Positions 7,601 to 13,845 of a stretch of DNA of 18,426 bases are shown here, in pieces. Position 1 is the stretch's first letter. Each line of letters starts with the position of its first letter. The notes under the pieces were generated by a model. It was not told where the DNA came from. It saw only the letters and a program-made list of their open reading frames with translations, and did not search any database. The DNA comes from Candidatus Zhuqueibacterota bacterium. Lineage in GTDB: Bacteria > Zhuqueibacterota > Zhuqueibacteria > Oceanimicrobiales > Oceanimicrobiaceae. A program made the position numbers and the translations under genes. The DNA is taken from NCBI GenBank assembly GCA_011775825.1, contig JAABYK010000392.1, forward strand, positions 1-18,426, read 5' to 3'.

Positions 7601-8364
7601 TTAGGGTCGGGCAGGTAATGGAAAAATCGTCCGGATGTTGGATCAAATCTGTTGAGGCCGCTGGCCGTTCCGATCCAAAGCACACCTTCCCGATCCTGAA
7701 AGACCGCCTGGACGTTGTTATTGCTCAAGCTATAGGGGTCATTTTGGTTATGCTGATAGCGTACAAAAGTTGGAACAGACCCCTGCATTTGCCTGGAAAC
7801 AAGCTTGTTCAGGCCGCCGCCATTTGTGCCTACCCAAAGTGTTCCAGTTTGGTCTTCATAAATTGTCTGAATATCATTGGCGCTCAAACTATGGGGATCT
7901 TCATGGACAGTTGAATAGTGTATGACACGCTCCGATTGGGGTTCAAATCTATTGAGTCCTAGACCATTTGTACCAATCCAAAGGACTCCGTCTCGGTCCT
8001 CATAAATGGAGCGGATGAAACTATCGCTCAGGCTATTAGCATTCCCGGGTTCGTGCTTGTAGATCTTAAACTGGTAGCCATCATAACGATTCAGCCCATC
8101 TTCTGTGGCAAACCACATGAATCCTTTACGGCCCTGCAAAATGCAATAAATGGCACTTTGGGAGAGTCCTTGTTCAATCGAAATGCGCCTAAATTTGATC
8201 TCATGTTGTTTCGAAAATGGAGAAATTGCCGGGTGGTTGTTATTTTGGGAATAGAGTTTAGATGATAGGCTGAGGTTTAGAATCGCAAGGAGCAGAATTC
8301 CAATATTTCGACTTGCATGTCTTGAGAAACATGGGACGGTTTCGAATGTTCGTGATCCCTTCAT
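4603..8364 (-). CDS. One-component transmembrane sigma-54 activator with 14-blade periplasmic propeller
   Basis: A 1253-residue fusion. A hydrophobic segment at 21-39 acts as signal peptide or anchor. Propeller repeats (Reg_prop type) follow from about 56 to 735: 13 clear LWIGT..GLN motifs (first FMWFAT at 82, last FWIST at 673) plus a weaker FFGGINGLN at 720, so 14, the number for two seven-bladed propellers. The Y_Y_Y domain spans about 775-862, with a membrane helix at about 869-886 and a coiled coil at about 890-940. The sigma-54 AAA+ domain shows Walker A GETGTGKE (975-982), the GAFTGA loop (1022-1027), Walker B IFLDE (1043-1047), REDLYYRLN (1101-1109) and RWPGNVRELEN (1159-1169). A Fis-type HTH lies at about 1203-1250. 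No histidine kinase, receiver or PAS domain is present. A periplasmic ligand would directly control sigma-54 transcription (inference). It overlaps the peptidase stop by 4 bp. Confidence 0.92.
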   Translation of the reverse strand: MKGSRTFETVPCFSRHASRNIGILLLAILNLSLSSKLYSQNNNHPAISPFSKQHEIKFRRISIEQGLSQSAIYCILQGRKGFMWFATEDGLNRYDGYQFKIYKHEPGNANSLSDSFIRSIYEDRDGVLWIGTNGLGLNRFEPQSERVIHYSTVHEDPHSLSANDIQTIYEDQTGTLWVGTNGGGLNKLVSRQMQGSVPTFVRYQHNQNDPYSLSNNNVQAVFQDREGVLWIGTASGLNRFDPTSGRFFHYLPDPKNPYSLSSYDVRAICQDHQGELWIGTDTGLNRLVQSPESEQAPSDIGSSPPIFFRYLHDPNDPSSLSNNNIRSLYEDGDGVLWIGTAGGLNKLDRKREQFISYRHDPDDPQSLSSDAIRSIYQDRSGVIWIGTYGAGLNKFDPRKQKLILYQTDPDDPSSLSDNEIFKICEDREGMLWIGTYGGGLNRLDPNTKRFTRYQHDPDDANSLSDNHVWAICVDRDEVLWIGTECGLERFDPQTNPETARFVHYQHDPDDPNSLSHNQIWTIYQDREGILWIGTEAGLDRLVLSDKQGAPATFVHYQHDPDDPYSISSHAVMSIYQDREGTLWIGTFNGGLNTFDRQSEQFLHYHHDPNDPQSLSNNAVLSIYEDETGTLWIGTYGGGLNRLDRETGTFTYYKEKDGLPNNVVYGILEDDRGNFWISTNNGLSRFDPRTETFKNYDVNDGLQSNEFNLGAYHKTGEGEMFFGGINGLNAFYPEDIKDNPFVPPVVITDFQLFNESVPIGEDSLGRTILNKVPSETKKIELSYKDAVFSFEFAALDYSNPEKNQYKYIMEGFDKDWIDTDARKRFVTYTNLDPGEYIFRFKGSNSDGVWNEEGAAIKIIIRPPLWQKWWFRSLLAFGVLLSAFGLYKRRIHRIEAHKRELETQVEERTKAAEALQNALAEVERLKNRLQAENIYLQDEIKLVHNFENIITHSEALKQVLRNVEQVASTDATVLILGETGTGKELLARAVHNISPRGERPLVKVNCSALPTHLIESELFGHEKGAFTGAIAQKIGRFELANGGTIFLDEIGDLPLELQAKLLRVLQDGEFERVGNPKTIKVDVRVIAATNRNLEKEVENGDFREDLYYRLNVFPIKLPPLRERKEDIPLLVNHFIKKYSKKIGKRIETIPQDVLDILQKYRWPGNVRELENIIERAVITSPGKNLVLGDWFPTNSTSQLTTELCTLEECERRHIINALEFTGWRVSGEKGAAKLLGLNAKTLESRMKKLHIERKK
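8361..8364 (-). promoter_or_regulatory. ATGA stop/start overlap coupling peptidase and regulator
   Basis: On the minus strand the peptidase ends AAA TGA and the regulator begins ATG AAG, sharing ATGA. This is the classical arrangement for translational coupling, and it argues that one transcript carries both. Confidence 0.8.
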
Positions 8365-10355
8365 TTGAGCATTAACATCTTCCGCGCTGGCAACATCGTC
8401 TCATTCAATCGTACTCTGTAAATGTAAATACCGCTGGGTAGTATCTCTCCAGATATATCTCTTCCGTCCCATTTTACGGAATGACTGCCGGTAGGTTTTA
8501 CTTGTTCAACAAGCCTGCGAACTCGCTGTCCCAAAACATTGTAAATGTCTAGAGTTACGTTGCCCTCTCGTGGCAAATCGTACCCGATGACGGTTTCGGC
8601 ATTAAAAGGATTTGGGTAGTTCTGATGCAATGTAAAGATCCTGGGCTGTTCTGATTCTGCAACAGACGTGGGTATGAATTGCACGTCTTTCAGTACCCAG
8701 CCGTCGGGATCAATTTGCAATTTGGTGACTTCTCCATTCATAACAAACTGAAAGCGCTGACTGGCCAAACTGTCCCAAACCACAATGGTGGTATTGCCTG
8801 ATGCCGTTTCAAGGACAATGTCCAGGGGCATTTTGAATGGGCCTGTTCTTGTCTGGACTTGATCCAAGTCTAAGGTAATGATGTGCTGCCCGTCAGCGGG
8901 TGAGTCGGACCATCTGTATTCGTAACTCGGACGGTGGAAGCCGTAAACCCATTGTCTGAAAAACCAGTCTAAGCTATGACCGAACTCAGCCTCACACACG
9001 GATCGAAAGTCCTCGGTCGTGGCATTGCCAAAAGCAAACTTCTGCGCATAATTCCTCAATGCATTGAAGAATGATGCCTCGCCCATGACGTGGCGCAACA
9101 TATGCAGAACATAAGCTCCTTTGTCGTAAACCGTGCGACTGAAGAGCATATCGATGTTAGTGGAGTCGTGAACAAACACCGACGTGGGAAAGAAGCCGAG
9201 ATCAAAACTCTTCACGTAGCGATGATAAGCCGCTTCGCCGCCGATGTTTTCCGCCCACAGTGCTTCGGCATAGGAAGCGAAGCCTTCGTTGAGCCAGATG
9301 TGTGACCAACGCTTCATGGTTACCAGGTCGCCGAACCACTGATGCGCCAATTCATGGGCCACCACCCAATCATAGTAATGATCGCCACGGATCAATGCCG
9401 AGCCGTAACTGGTGCAGGTCTGGTGCTCCATCGCCCCGCCCCAGGCAAACTCTGCCATGCCGTATTTCTCGTCAATGAAGGGATACTCGCCAAATAGGGA
9501 GGCATAGCATTCGATCATAGGAACGGTTACATTAAAATCTTCTTGGGCCGCTGCTAAATGTTCGGGATAAACATAAAATTGCACTTCCATGGAGTCGGTC
9601 TCTGAATGGCGATAGTAGTCAGTAAATCGTTCATAATTCGTAATGGCCAATGACACGAGATAGGTGCTGATGGGATAACGTTCGGCCCAATGGAATGTCT
9701 TGGTACCGTCGCCGTTATCGGTCTCGAGAGTCAACGTGCCATTGGACGCAACGACAAGATGGTCTGGAACCGTGACCACGATGTCGACGGAATCGGCCTT
9801 GTCCGCGGGATTATCTTTGCAAGGCCACCAGGTCGGCGCACCAAAGGGTTCACTCAAAGTTGAAATGATGGTCTTGCCATTGTGAAATCCGAAATTGAAT
9901 GAACCAAATCCAACGCCCGTTAGAGGTCGCCCGTGATAATACATAGTAAGCTCCGCGCTTTCATCTTTCCCGTACGCTCTGGCAAGCGGGATGGTCACTT
10001 CGTTGTCCGAATGTGTGTAATCAAGTGAAGATCCATTTGAGACGACAGAATCGACCGTCATGTTGTAGAATAAGTCGAGCGTCACTTCATTGAGTCCTGA
10101 AATCTTCGAGACCGCCTTTGTGGTGACTTTGCCGGTAATGGTTCTGGCGTAGGGGTCCACATCCAGTTGGATTCGGTAGTGGGTGACATCGAAGTCGCTC
10201 CGATTGGCTTCGTCCGATTTTGAAAGTAGACCCCGATCTACGCTGTGGAAGCGTTCACGCTCCATCTCGCGGATCTGCTGATGGACATTTTGCGCCCACA
10301 AACCGAAAGGCAGCGTCAATAAGAAGATAACACCCAAAAATCGTTTCACGCTCAT
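8361..10355 (-). CDS. Secreted M1-family aminopeptidase with C-terminal sorting/FlgD-like tail
   Basis: A 664-residue zinc metallopeptidase, probably cutting single residues from peptide N-termini outside the cytoplasm. A signal peptide covers residues 1-21 (LGVIFLLTLPFGLWA-Q). The M1 domain (about 50-480) shows GGAMEH (306-311, here with His where GAMEN has Asn), HELAH (334-338), the third zinc ligand in NEGFA (Glu357) and the catalytic Tyr in RTVYDKGAYVLHML (Tyr410). A beta-rich linker follows to about 570. The tail starts at FTLHQNYPNPFN (574-585) and ends in SGIYIYRVRLNET...KMLMLK. This is the Por-secretion/FlgD-like type found on exported proteins of FCB bacteria; whether a type IX system exists is not visible here. 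The stop codon overlaps the regulator's start codon (ATGA), so the two are translationally coupled. Confidence 0.93.
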   Translation of the reverse strand: MSVKRFLGVIFLLTLPFGLWAQNVHQQIREMERERFHSVDRGLLSKSDEANRSDFDVTHYRIQLDVDPYARTITGKVTTKAVSKISGLNEVTLDLFYNMTVDSVVSNGSSLDYTHSDNEVTIPLARAYGKDESAELTMYYHGRPLTGVGFGSFNFGFHNGKTIISTLSEPFGAPTWWPCKDNPADKADSVDIVVTVPDHLVVASNGTLTLETDNGDGTKTFHWAERYPISTYLVSLAITNYERFTDYYRHSETDSMEVQFYVYPEHLAAAQEDFNVTVPMIECYASLFGEYPFIDEKYGMAEFAWGGAMEHQTCTSYGSALIRGDHYYDWVVAHELAHQWFGDLVTMKRWSHIWLNEGFASYAEALWAENIGGEAAYHRYVKSFDLGFFPTSVFVHDSTNIDMLFSRTVYDKGAYVLHMLRHVMGEASFFNALRNYAQKFAFGNATTEDFRSVCEAEFGHSLDWFFRQWVYGFHRPSYEYRWSDSPADGQHIITLDLDQVQTRTGPFKMPLDIVLETASGNTTIVVWDSLASQRFQFVMNGEVTKLQIDPDGWVLKDVQFIPTSVAESEQPRIFTLHQNYPNPFNAETVIGYDLPREGNVTLDIYNVLGQRVRRLVEQVKPTGSHSVKWDGRDISGEILPSGIYIYRVRLNETMLPARKMLMLK

Positions 10356-10402
10356 GGCTTTCTATTTTTTTGCATTTTTTTAGCCCAGCCGCAACCAATT
10401 AA

Positions 10403-10431
10403 CTTTACTAGACTTCCAAAGTTTAGTAAAG
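10403..10431 (-). terminator. Hairpin after the two-module Cys protein gene
   Basis: On the minus strand CTTTACTA-A-ACTT-TGG-AAGT-C-TAGTAAAG forms a 12-bp stem with one A.C mismatch and a 3-nt loop, starting 4 nt after the stop codon at 10436. The downstream sequence TTAATTGG is only modestly T-rich. It probably ends or attenuates that transcript, and it lies in the leader of the aminopeptidase gene. Confidence 0.5.
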
Positions 10432-10435
10432 CTTG

Positions 10436-10774
10436 TTAATTAGCCTGCTGAGATCGCACCTCCTCGATGGCTCCCGCAACCAACATGAAGTAACGATTTA
10501 ATGCACAATCAGCATGGAGACGCAACTCGCATTTTCCATCTTCGGTTTGCTCACACGCGCTGCAGACGTTATCTCGCAGAACGTTTACGTAATCCTCCAT
10601 TCTCGGGCTGTCGATGGACTCCACTACGTTGATCACTTCTGGCAGGTACACCTCGATGGGGCAAGTGCGGTCGTCTGGTAAACCGCAACACACAAATTGT
10701 TGTTTGCCATCAAAAATGCCATCGATGCAGACTGCGCAGACTCGACCGCGAACGGCTTCAATGTAATCTTGCAT
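10436..10774 (-). CDS. Unrecognised protein of two tandem CxxC...C-x7-C modules
   Basis: A 112-residue soluble protein with nine cysteines and no signal peptide or membrane segment; I do not know a named family. It is an internal duplication. Module 1 (about 1-55) has C13xxC16, C29, C30 and C38; module 2 (about 59-110) has C71xxC74, C82 and C90. Both share a DY(I/V)..(V/L)R..VC.xC start, a C-x7-C pair and a following amphipathic helix (CPIEVYLPEVINVVESI / CALNRYFMLVAGAIEEV). Four conserved cysteines per module suggest one zinc ion or iron-sulfur cluster each (inference). An in-frame codon at 10816 would add 14 residues, but TAAGGAGGTG at 10781-10790, 7 nt before the ATG at 10774, decides the start. 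It follows citrate synthase, with hairpins on both sides. Confidence 0.75.
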   Translation of the reverse strand: MQDYIEAVRGRVCAVCIDGIFDGKQQFVCCGLPDDRTCPIEVYLPEVINVVESIDSPRMEDYVNVLRDNVCSACEQTEDGKCELRLHADCALNRYFMLVAGAIEEVRSQQAN

Positions 10775-10780
10775 CACAGA

Positions 10781-10790
10781 CACCTCCTTA
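10781..10790 (-). promoter_or_regulatory. Strong ribosome binding site of the two-module Cys protein
   Basis: The minus strand reads TAAGGAGGTG, close to full anti-Shine-Dalgarno complementarity, 7 nt before the ATG at 10774. It excludes the longer reading from 10816, whose extra residues span the site itself. Confidence 0.75.
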
Positions 10791-10802
10791 GTATTGATAA
10801 GG

Positions 10803-10816
10803 TTGAACAGGTTCAA
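10803..10816. promoter_or_regulatory. TTGAAC-N2-GTTCAA dyad upstream of the two-module Cys protein
   Basis: A perfect 6-2-6 palindrome lies 28 bp before the ATG and just upstream of the ribosome binding site. It could be a repressor operator or a small RNA stem. No regulator can be assigned. Confidence 0.3.
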
Positions 10817-10898
10817 AATTCAGTCGAGATACGTATTGCGCGACTTTATTTTACTGGTCGTTTAGACCGGAGCTGCTTTTTGCATGATGATAATGAAA

Positions 10899-10966
10899 GG
10901 CGTCCGTCACAAACAATGCAAAGGGCAACTTTGCAAAGAGAAAGGAGGACCGAGGTGACGGACGCC
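10899..10966 (-). terminator. 12-bp perfect inverted repeat enclosing a second hairpin, after citrate synthase
   Basis: GGCGTCCGTCAC (10899-10910) pairs perfectly with GTGACGGACGCC (10955-10966). The 44-nt interior holds TGCAAAG-GGCAA-CTTTGCA, a perfect 7-bp hairpin. It begins 25 nt after the citrate synthase stop, and on the minus strand it is followed by TTTCATT, so a terminator or 3' stability element is the simplest reading. The two-tier fold is unusually elaborate for one and could also be a small structured RNA. Confidence 0.5.
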
Positions 10967-10991
10967 CGTAATTGTGATTCGCGATTCGCTT

Positions 10992-12296
10992 TTAGCGCTT
11001 TGCTACCGGAATATAGTCGCGGATGTCGTATCCGTTGAACACTTGTCGTGGCCGCGCAATTCTTTGGTCTGAGTCGTCCAGCATTTCCTGCCACTGAGCC
11101 AGCCAACCCACCGTACGCGGAATGGCAAACAGCACCGGAAACATATCTACCGGAAAGCCCATGGCCTGATAAATGATCCCGGAGTAGAAATCGACATTGG
11201 GATACAATTTGCGTTCGACGAAGTAATCGTCCTCCAGAGCAATTCGCTCAAGTTCGATGGCAATATCCAGAAGCGGGTTCTTGCCCGTCACTTCGAAAAC
11301 TTTCGGCGCCATTTCTCGCAGGATTCGCGCCCGTGGATCATAGTTCTTGTACACGCGATGCCCGAAGCCCATCAGTCGAAATTCGCCTGCCTTGGCACGT
11401 TTCACATAGTCAGGGACTTTCTCGATGCTGCCAATTTCCCGTAACATGCGCAGCACACGTTCGTTGGCGCCGCCATGGAGCGGTCCGTAAAGCGCTGCAG
11501 CCGCGGAAGCGACCGCCACATAAGGATCCGGCAATGAGCTACCGACGCTTCGCATGGTATTGGCGCTGCAGTTCTGTTCGTGGTCGACGTGCAAGATGAA
11601 CAGCACATCCAGGGCATGTTCCAGAATCTCGTTGGGCTCGTATCTTGGTTCGGCCATCTTAAACAGCATGTTCAGGAAATTGCCGGCGTAACTCAATTCG
11701 TTGTCCGGGTGAACGTAGGGCAACCCCATGCTGTGTCGATATGCGTAAGCTGAAATGGTTGGCATCTTGGCCACCAGTCGGTAAATCTCTTGTTTGCGCG
11801 TTTCAGGATCGCGGACGTTCTTGGCGTCGGGATAGAACGTAGACAGGGCAGCAACGGTGCTCACCAAGATCCCCATCGGATGCGCATCATGATGAAATCC
11901 ATCCATGAATTTTTTCATGTGTTCATGAACCATCGTGTGATGCGTGATGTTATGAGTCCATTCCTCCATTTGTGCTTTTGTTGGAAGCTCGCCATGCAGT
12001 GTCAAATAGGCGACCTCCATAAAATTGCTTTTTCTTGCCAGCTCATCGATCTGGTACCCCCGATAATGCAGAATGCCTCGCTCCCCATCAATGAAGGTAA
12101 CCGCGCTTTTACACGAAGCGGTGTTGCCGAACCCGGGGTCGTAGCTCAACATCCCGAAATCTTCATTATCGAACTTGATTTGACGCAAGTCAGTGGCACG
12201 GATGGCGGCACCGTACTTTTTGTACGTTCCGTACATGATTGGGATATCATACGTTTTTCCGGTGCGGTTGTCGGTTATGGTTAGTGTGTCTTCCAT
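10992..12296 (-). CDS. gltA: Citrate synthase (type found in Gram-negative bacteria)
   Basis: Condenses oxaloacetate and acetyl-CoA to citrate, the entry step of the TCA cycle, in the cytosol. The 434-residue length is normal for the hexameric Gram-negative type with its N-terminal strand-rich extension. Catalytic residues by family alignment are His274 in GPLHGGAN, His313 in GFGHRVYK and Asp369 in VDFYSG. LHVDHEQNCS (235-244) and the AMGFPVDMFPVLFAIPR segment (378-394) are also typical. The start is the ATG at 12296 behind TAAGGAGG with a 9-nt gap. It stands alone: a 676-bp non-coding region lies upstream and a structured inverted repeat downstream. A dyad at 12348-12369 may regulate it. Methylcitrate synthase is a less likely alternative. 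Confidence 0.96.
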   Translation of the reverse strand: MEDTLTITDNRTGKTYDIPIMYGTYKKYGAAIRATDLRQIKFDNEDFGMLSYDPGFGNTASCKSAVTFIDGERGILHYRGYQIDELARKSNFMEVAYLTLHGELPTKAQMEEWTHNITHHTMVHEHMKKFMDGFHHDAHPMGILVSTVAALSTFYPDAKNVRDPETRKQEIYRLVAKMPTISAYAYRHSMGLPYVHPDNELSYAGNFLNMLFKMAEPRYEPNEILEHALDVLFILHVDHEQNCSANTMRSVGSSLPDPYVAVASAAAALYGPLHGGANERVLRMLREIGSIEKVPDYVKRAKAGEFRLMGFGHRVYKNYDPRARILREMAPKVFEVTGKNPLLDIAIELERIALEDDYFVERKLYPNVDFYSGIIYQAMGFPVDMFPVLFAIPRTVGWLAQWQEMLDDSDQRIARPRQVFNGYDIRDYIPVAKR

Positions 12297-12347
12297 CTGT
12301 AGACCTCCTTATTTAGGTAGCTTTACATATTTCCAAACAAAACAATG

Positions 12348-12369
12348 TTATGAAACAGAATTTTCATAA
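12348..12369. promoter_or_regulatory. 8-6-8 dyad TTATGAAA-N6-TTTCATAA upstream of citrate synthase
   Basis: A perfect 8-bp inverted repeat with a 6-bp spacer is centred about 62 bp before the citrate synthase ATG. Its size and symmetry fit an operator for a dimeric regulator of the CRP/FNR size class, though the half-site is not the FNR one (TTGAT). No convincing -35/-10 pair was found beside it. Confidence 0.4.
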
Positions 12370-12734
12370 GTGTGTCTTCTGATTTGGGAAATGTTGAGAT
12401 AATTTGTAAAAATGCAGGCAACGATAAAGGTCTCTTGATTAGAACTCACGATTGGTAGAGGCAAACGATTTTATTTTTGACAAAATCAAAATTCATGCCT
12501 AAAAAACAGTATCGCGCCGCTGATGATCGAAGGTTTTAAGATATTGTTTTTATTAGTTCAAAAATTTAATCAAAAAGACGGGCAACGGAACGCGGGGATG
12601 GAATTTTCTCAGTTTTGAGAGAAGGAATGAGCCGCTTCCTATTTTTGGGAATGGAAATTCAGTATTTTGGGGGGAGATGAACTCGGCCTAGCCGGAACCA
12701 AAAACGGAGAAGCGGAGTCCACAGAGTTGCTCGG

Positions 12735-12797
12735 TGCGGCGCAGCCGCAAATTCCAAAACCCAAATGACAAATAAATCTCAAATTCCAATCATCAAT
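12735..12797. repeat. GC palindrome plus degenerate CAAATTCCAA-type repeat
   Basis: TGCGGC-GCA-GCCGCA (12735-12749) is a perfect hairpin. It abuts repeated, drifting units of the kind CAAATTCCAA / CCCAAATGACAAAT / CTCAAATTCCAA. Such low-complexity arrays occur between genes in many uncultured-bacterium genomes and give false short reading frames. This copy looks decayed. Confidence 0.45.
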
Positions 12798-12972
12798 AGA
12801 TAGATAGAAAAGTCTGAATTTTGAAAATTTGGTATTTTGAATCAAGTTTGGGTAAATACCGAAATCTTAAAAGATAAAATAAGTATGAGGCAAGATCGTT
12901 AAAAATAAATGATTAAGTTAACTTTACATGTGTCTATGGATATTGTCCAATTCAAAAATACAGATCAACAGC

Positions 12973-13629
12973 TTAGGTTTCTGCTCCATTCAAGTTCTTC
13001 ACATAAATTCCTTCACACAAATCGGCTTCCAACGCCAGAACGGTCTCGTCCACCTGGATTACATATGCCGGTCGCTTTTGTTCCAAGCGAACCTGGTTGC
13101 CCGGGACCACACCAAAAATCGCCAAACGATCGAGCGTCTTGTTTCGCCCGGGGGCGATGAACACAATCTTTGCCTTCTCGCCAATTTCCATGTCGAGCAA
13201 ACGATGCACCACGGGTTTGACGTCTTTGGTGAATTTGGCGCAACACCGACCGCGAGGGATGGCAATTCCATGCGGACACACCGGCGGATGCCCCAAAAAC
13301 GTGCACACGCTGTCAGTGACTTCCGGGCTTAGAATGTGCTCGAAGGCACAGGCAGATTTGGCCATCTCCTTGTCGCTAACCTGGAAGACATCGGAAAGGA
13401 GCCGTTCCGCCAGAAGATGCCGCCTGATGAGCGACTCGGCTTTCTTGTGTCCTTTTGGAAGCAGCCTTATCTGGCCATTTTTTGCAGAAATGAGGCCGTT
13501 CCTTTCCAGCATTTTCGCCGTGGCCCGGACCTGCATCGGAACTTGTGAAAGGATGCTTTCCGAGTCGACCACGCATTTTTCATGCATGAGCCAGATGGTT
13601 TTAAGCAAATGATCAGCTCTCTCGCTCAT
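12973..13629 (-). CDS. DtxR-family iron-dependent repressor with C-terminal FeoA-like domain
   Basis: A 218-residue metal-sensing repressor expected to bind Fe(II) (or Mn(II)) and shut off uptake genes. The N-terminal winged helix spans about 1-65 (RADHLLKTIWLMHE start). The dimerisation and metal-binding domain spans about 68-135: H71..E75 in RRHLLAERLL and C94..E97-H98 in ACAFEHIL match the DtxR ligand sets. Then HPPVCPHGIAIPRG and a Cys pair (129-130) follow. Residues about 140-213 form a FeoA/SH3-like domain (VVHRLLDMEIGEKAKIVFI...). A longer frame from 13758 overlaps the zinc-ribbon gene in another frame; I use the ATG at 13629. It has GGGGAAG upstream and shares ATGA with the preceding stop. 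As last gene of the FeoB cluster it probably controls that cluster. Confidence 0.88.
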   Translation of the reverse strand: MSERADHLLKTIWLMHEKCVVDSESILSQVPMQVRATAKMLERNGLISAKNGQIRLLPKGHKKAESLIRRHLLAERLLSDVFQVSDKEMAKSACAFEHILSPEVTDSVCTFLGHPPVCPHGIAIPRGRCCAKFTKDVKPVVHRLLDMEIGEKAKIVFIAPGRNKTLDRLAIFGVVPGNQVRLEQKRPAYVIQVDETVLALEADLCEGIYVKNLNGAET

Positions 13630-13829
13630 TCTTTTCTTCCCCTTTTCGAAAACAACGTTTTGAAAAAATCGACAGTTTTGGAATTCTCTGGCCACTGATA
13701 TCCGCAGTTGGGGCAGCAAATCAAATTGCAGGCCGATCCCAGTGGACAGGTTGGGCATAGCGTATTCTTTTCTTCAGAAAAGCGATTGCCGCATAACGGG
13801 CAACTTACGTTGTCAGTATTTTTTCTCAT
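13626..13829 (-). CDS. Small zinc-ribbon protein of the iron cluster
   Basis: A 67-residue protein with eight cysteines: C10xxC13, C25xxC28, C34, C38-C39 and C42 (CPLCG, CPTCPLGSAC, CCPNCGYQWP). It ends in a basic helix, KTVDFFKTLFSKRGRKE. The pairs fit one or two zinc sites or an iron-sulfur cluster. Small ribbons with a CNLICCPNCGY-like motif are, to my recollection, seen next to FeoA/FeoB/DtxR genes, but no function is established. The stop overlaps the repressor start (ATGA). The start ATG directly follows the TAA that ends the frame-corrected upstream gene, which supports a single tightly packed operon. It may help handle iron or assist FeoB (inference). Confidence 0.8.
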   Translation of the reverse strand: MRKNTDNVSCPLCGNRFSEEKNTLCPTCPLGSACNLICCPNCGYQWPENSKTVDFFKTLFSKRGRKE

Positions 13830-13845
13830 TTAGTTCCCTAGTTTC

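Larger units (their letters stand above)
12297..12972. other. 676-bp intergenic region without a gene
   Basis: I see no credible gene on either strand. From the citrate synthase side it holds the ribosome binding site and dyad (12301-12369), then an AT-rich stretch. Next is a short TTCTC/GAGAA hairpin near 12606-12624, a GC-rich segment with a palindrome (12735-12749), a degenerate low-complexity repeat (12748-12797) and a TAGA microsatellite (about 12796-12808). No clear terminator follows the repressor gene ending at 12973. Confidence 0.6.

Noticed and set aside
4603..8364. Regular 144-bp period in the DNA as a satellite repeat
   Set aside because: The period comes from propeller blades of about 48 residues in an open reading frame; it is a protein repeat.
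10382..10402. GG-N10-GC spacing (minus strand TTGG...GGGC) as a sigma-54 promoter for the peptidase-regulator pair
   Set aside because: Only the doublets match; the CAC of the -24 block and the TT of the -12 block are absent.
10785..10816. TTGAAC-N17-TACTAA as a -35/-10 promoter for the two-module Cys protein
   Set aside because: The -10 matches poorly, and transcription would start within or after the ribosome binding site.
12639..12845. 68-codon minus-strand frame in the long intergenic region
   Set aside because: It is a translation of the low-complexity CAAATTCCAA-type repeat, a known source of false genes, with no ribosome binding site.
12973..13758. Longer 261-codon reading of the DtxR-type gene
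   Set aside because: The extra 43 codons overlap the zinc-ribbon gene in another frame. The ATG at 13629 begins the winged helix correctly and shares ATGA with the zinc-ribbon stop.
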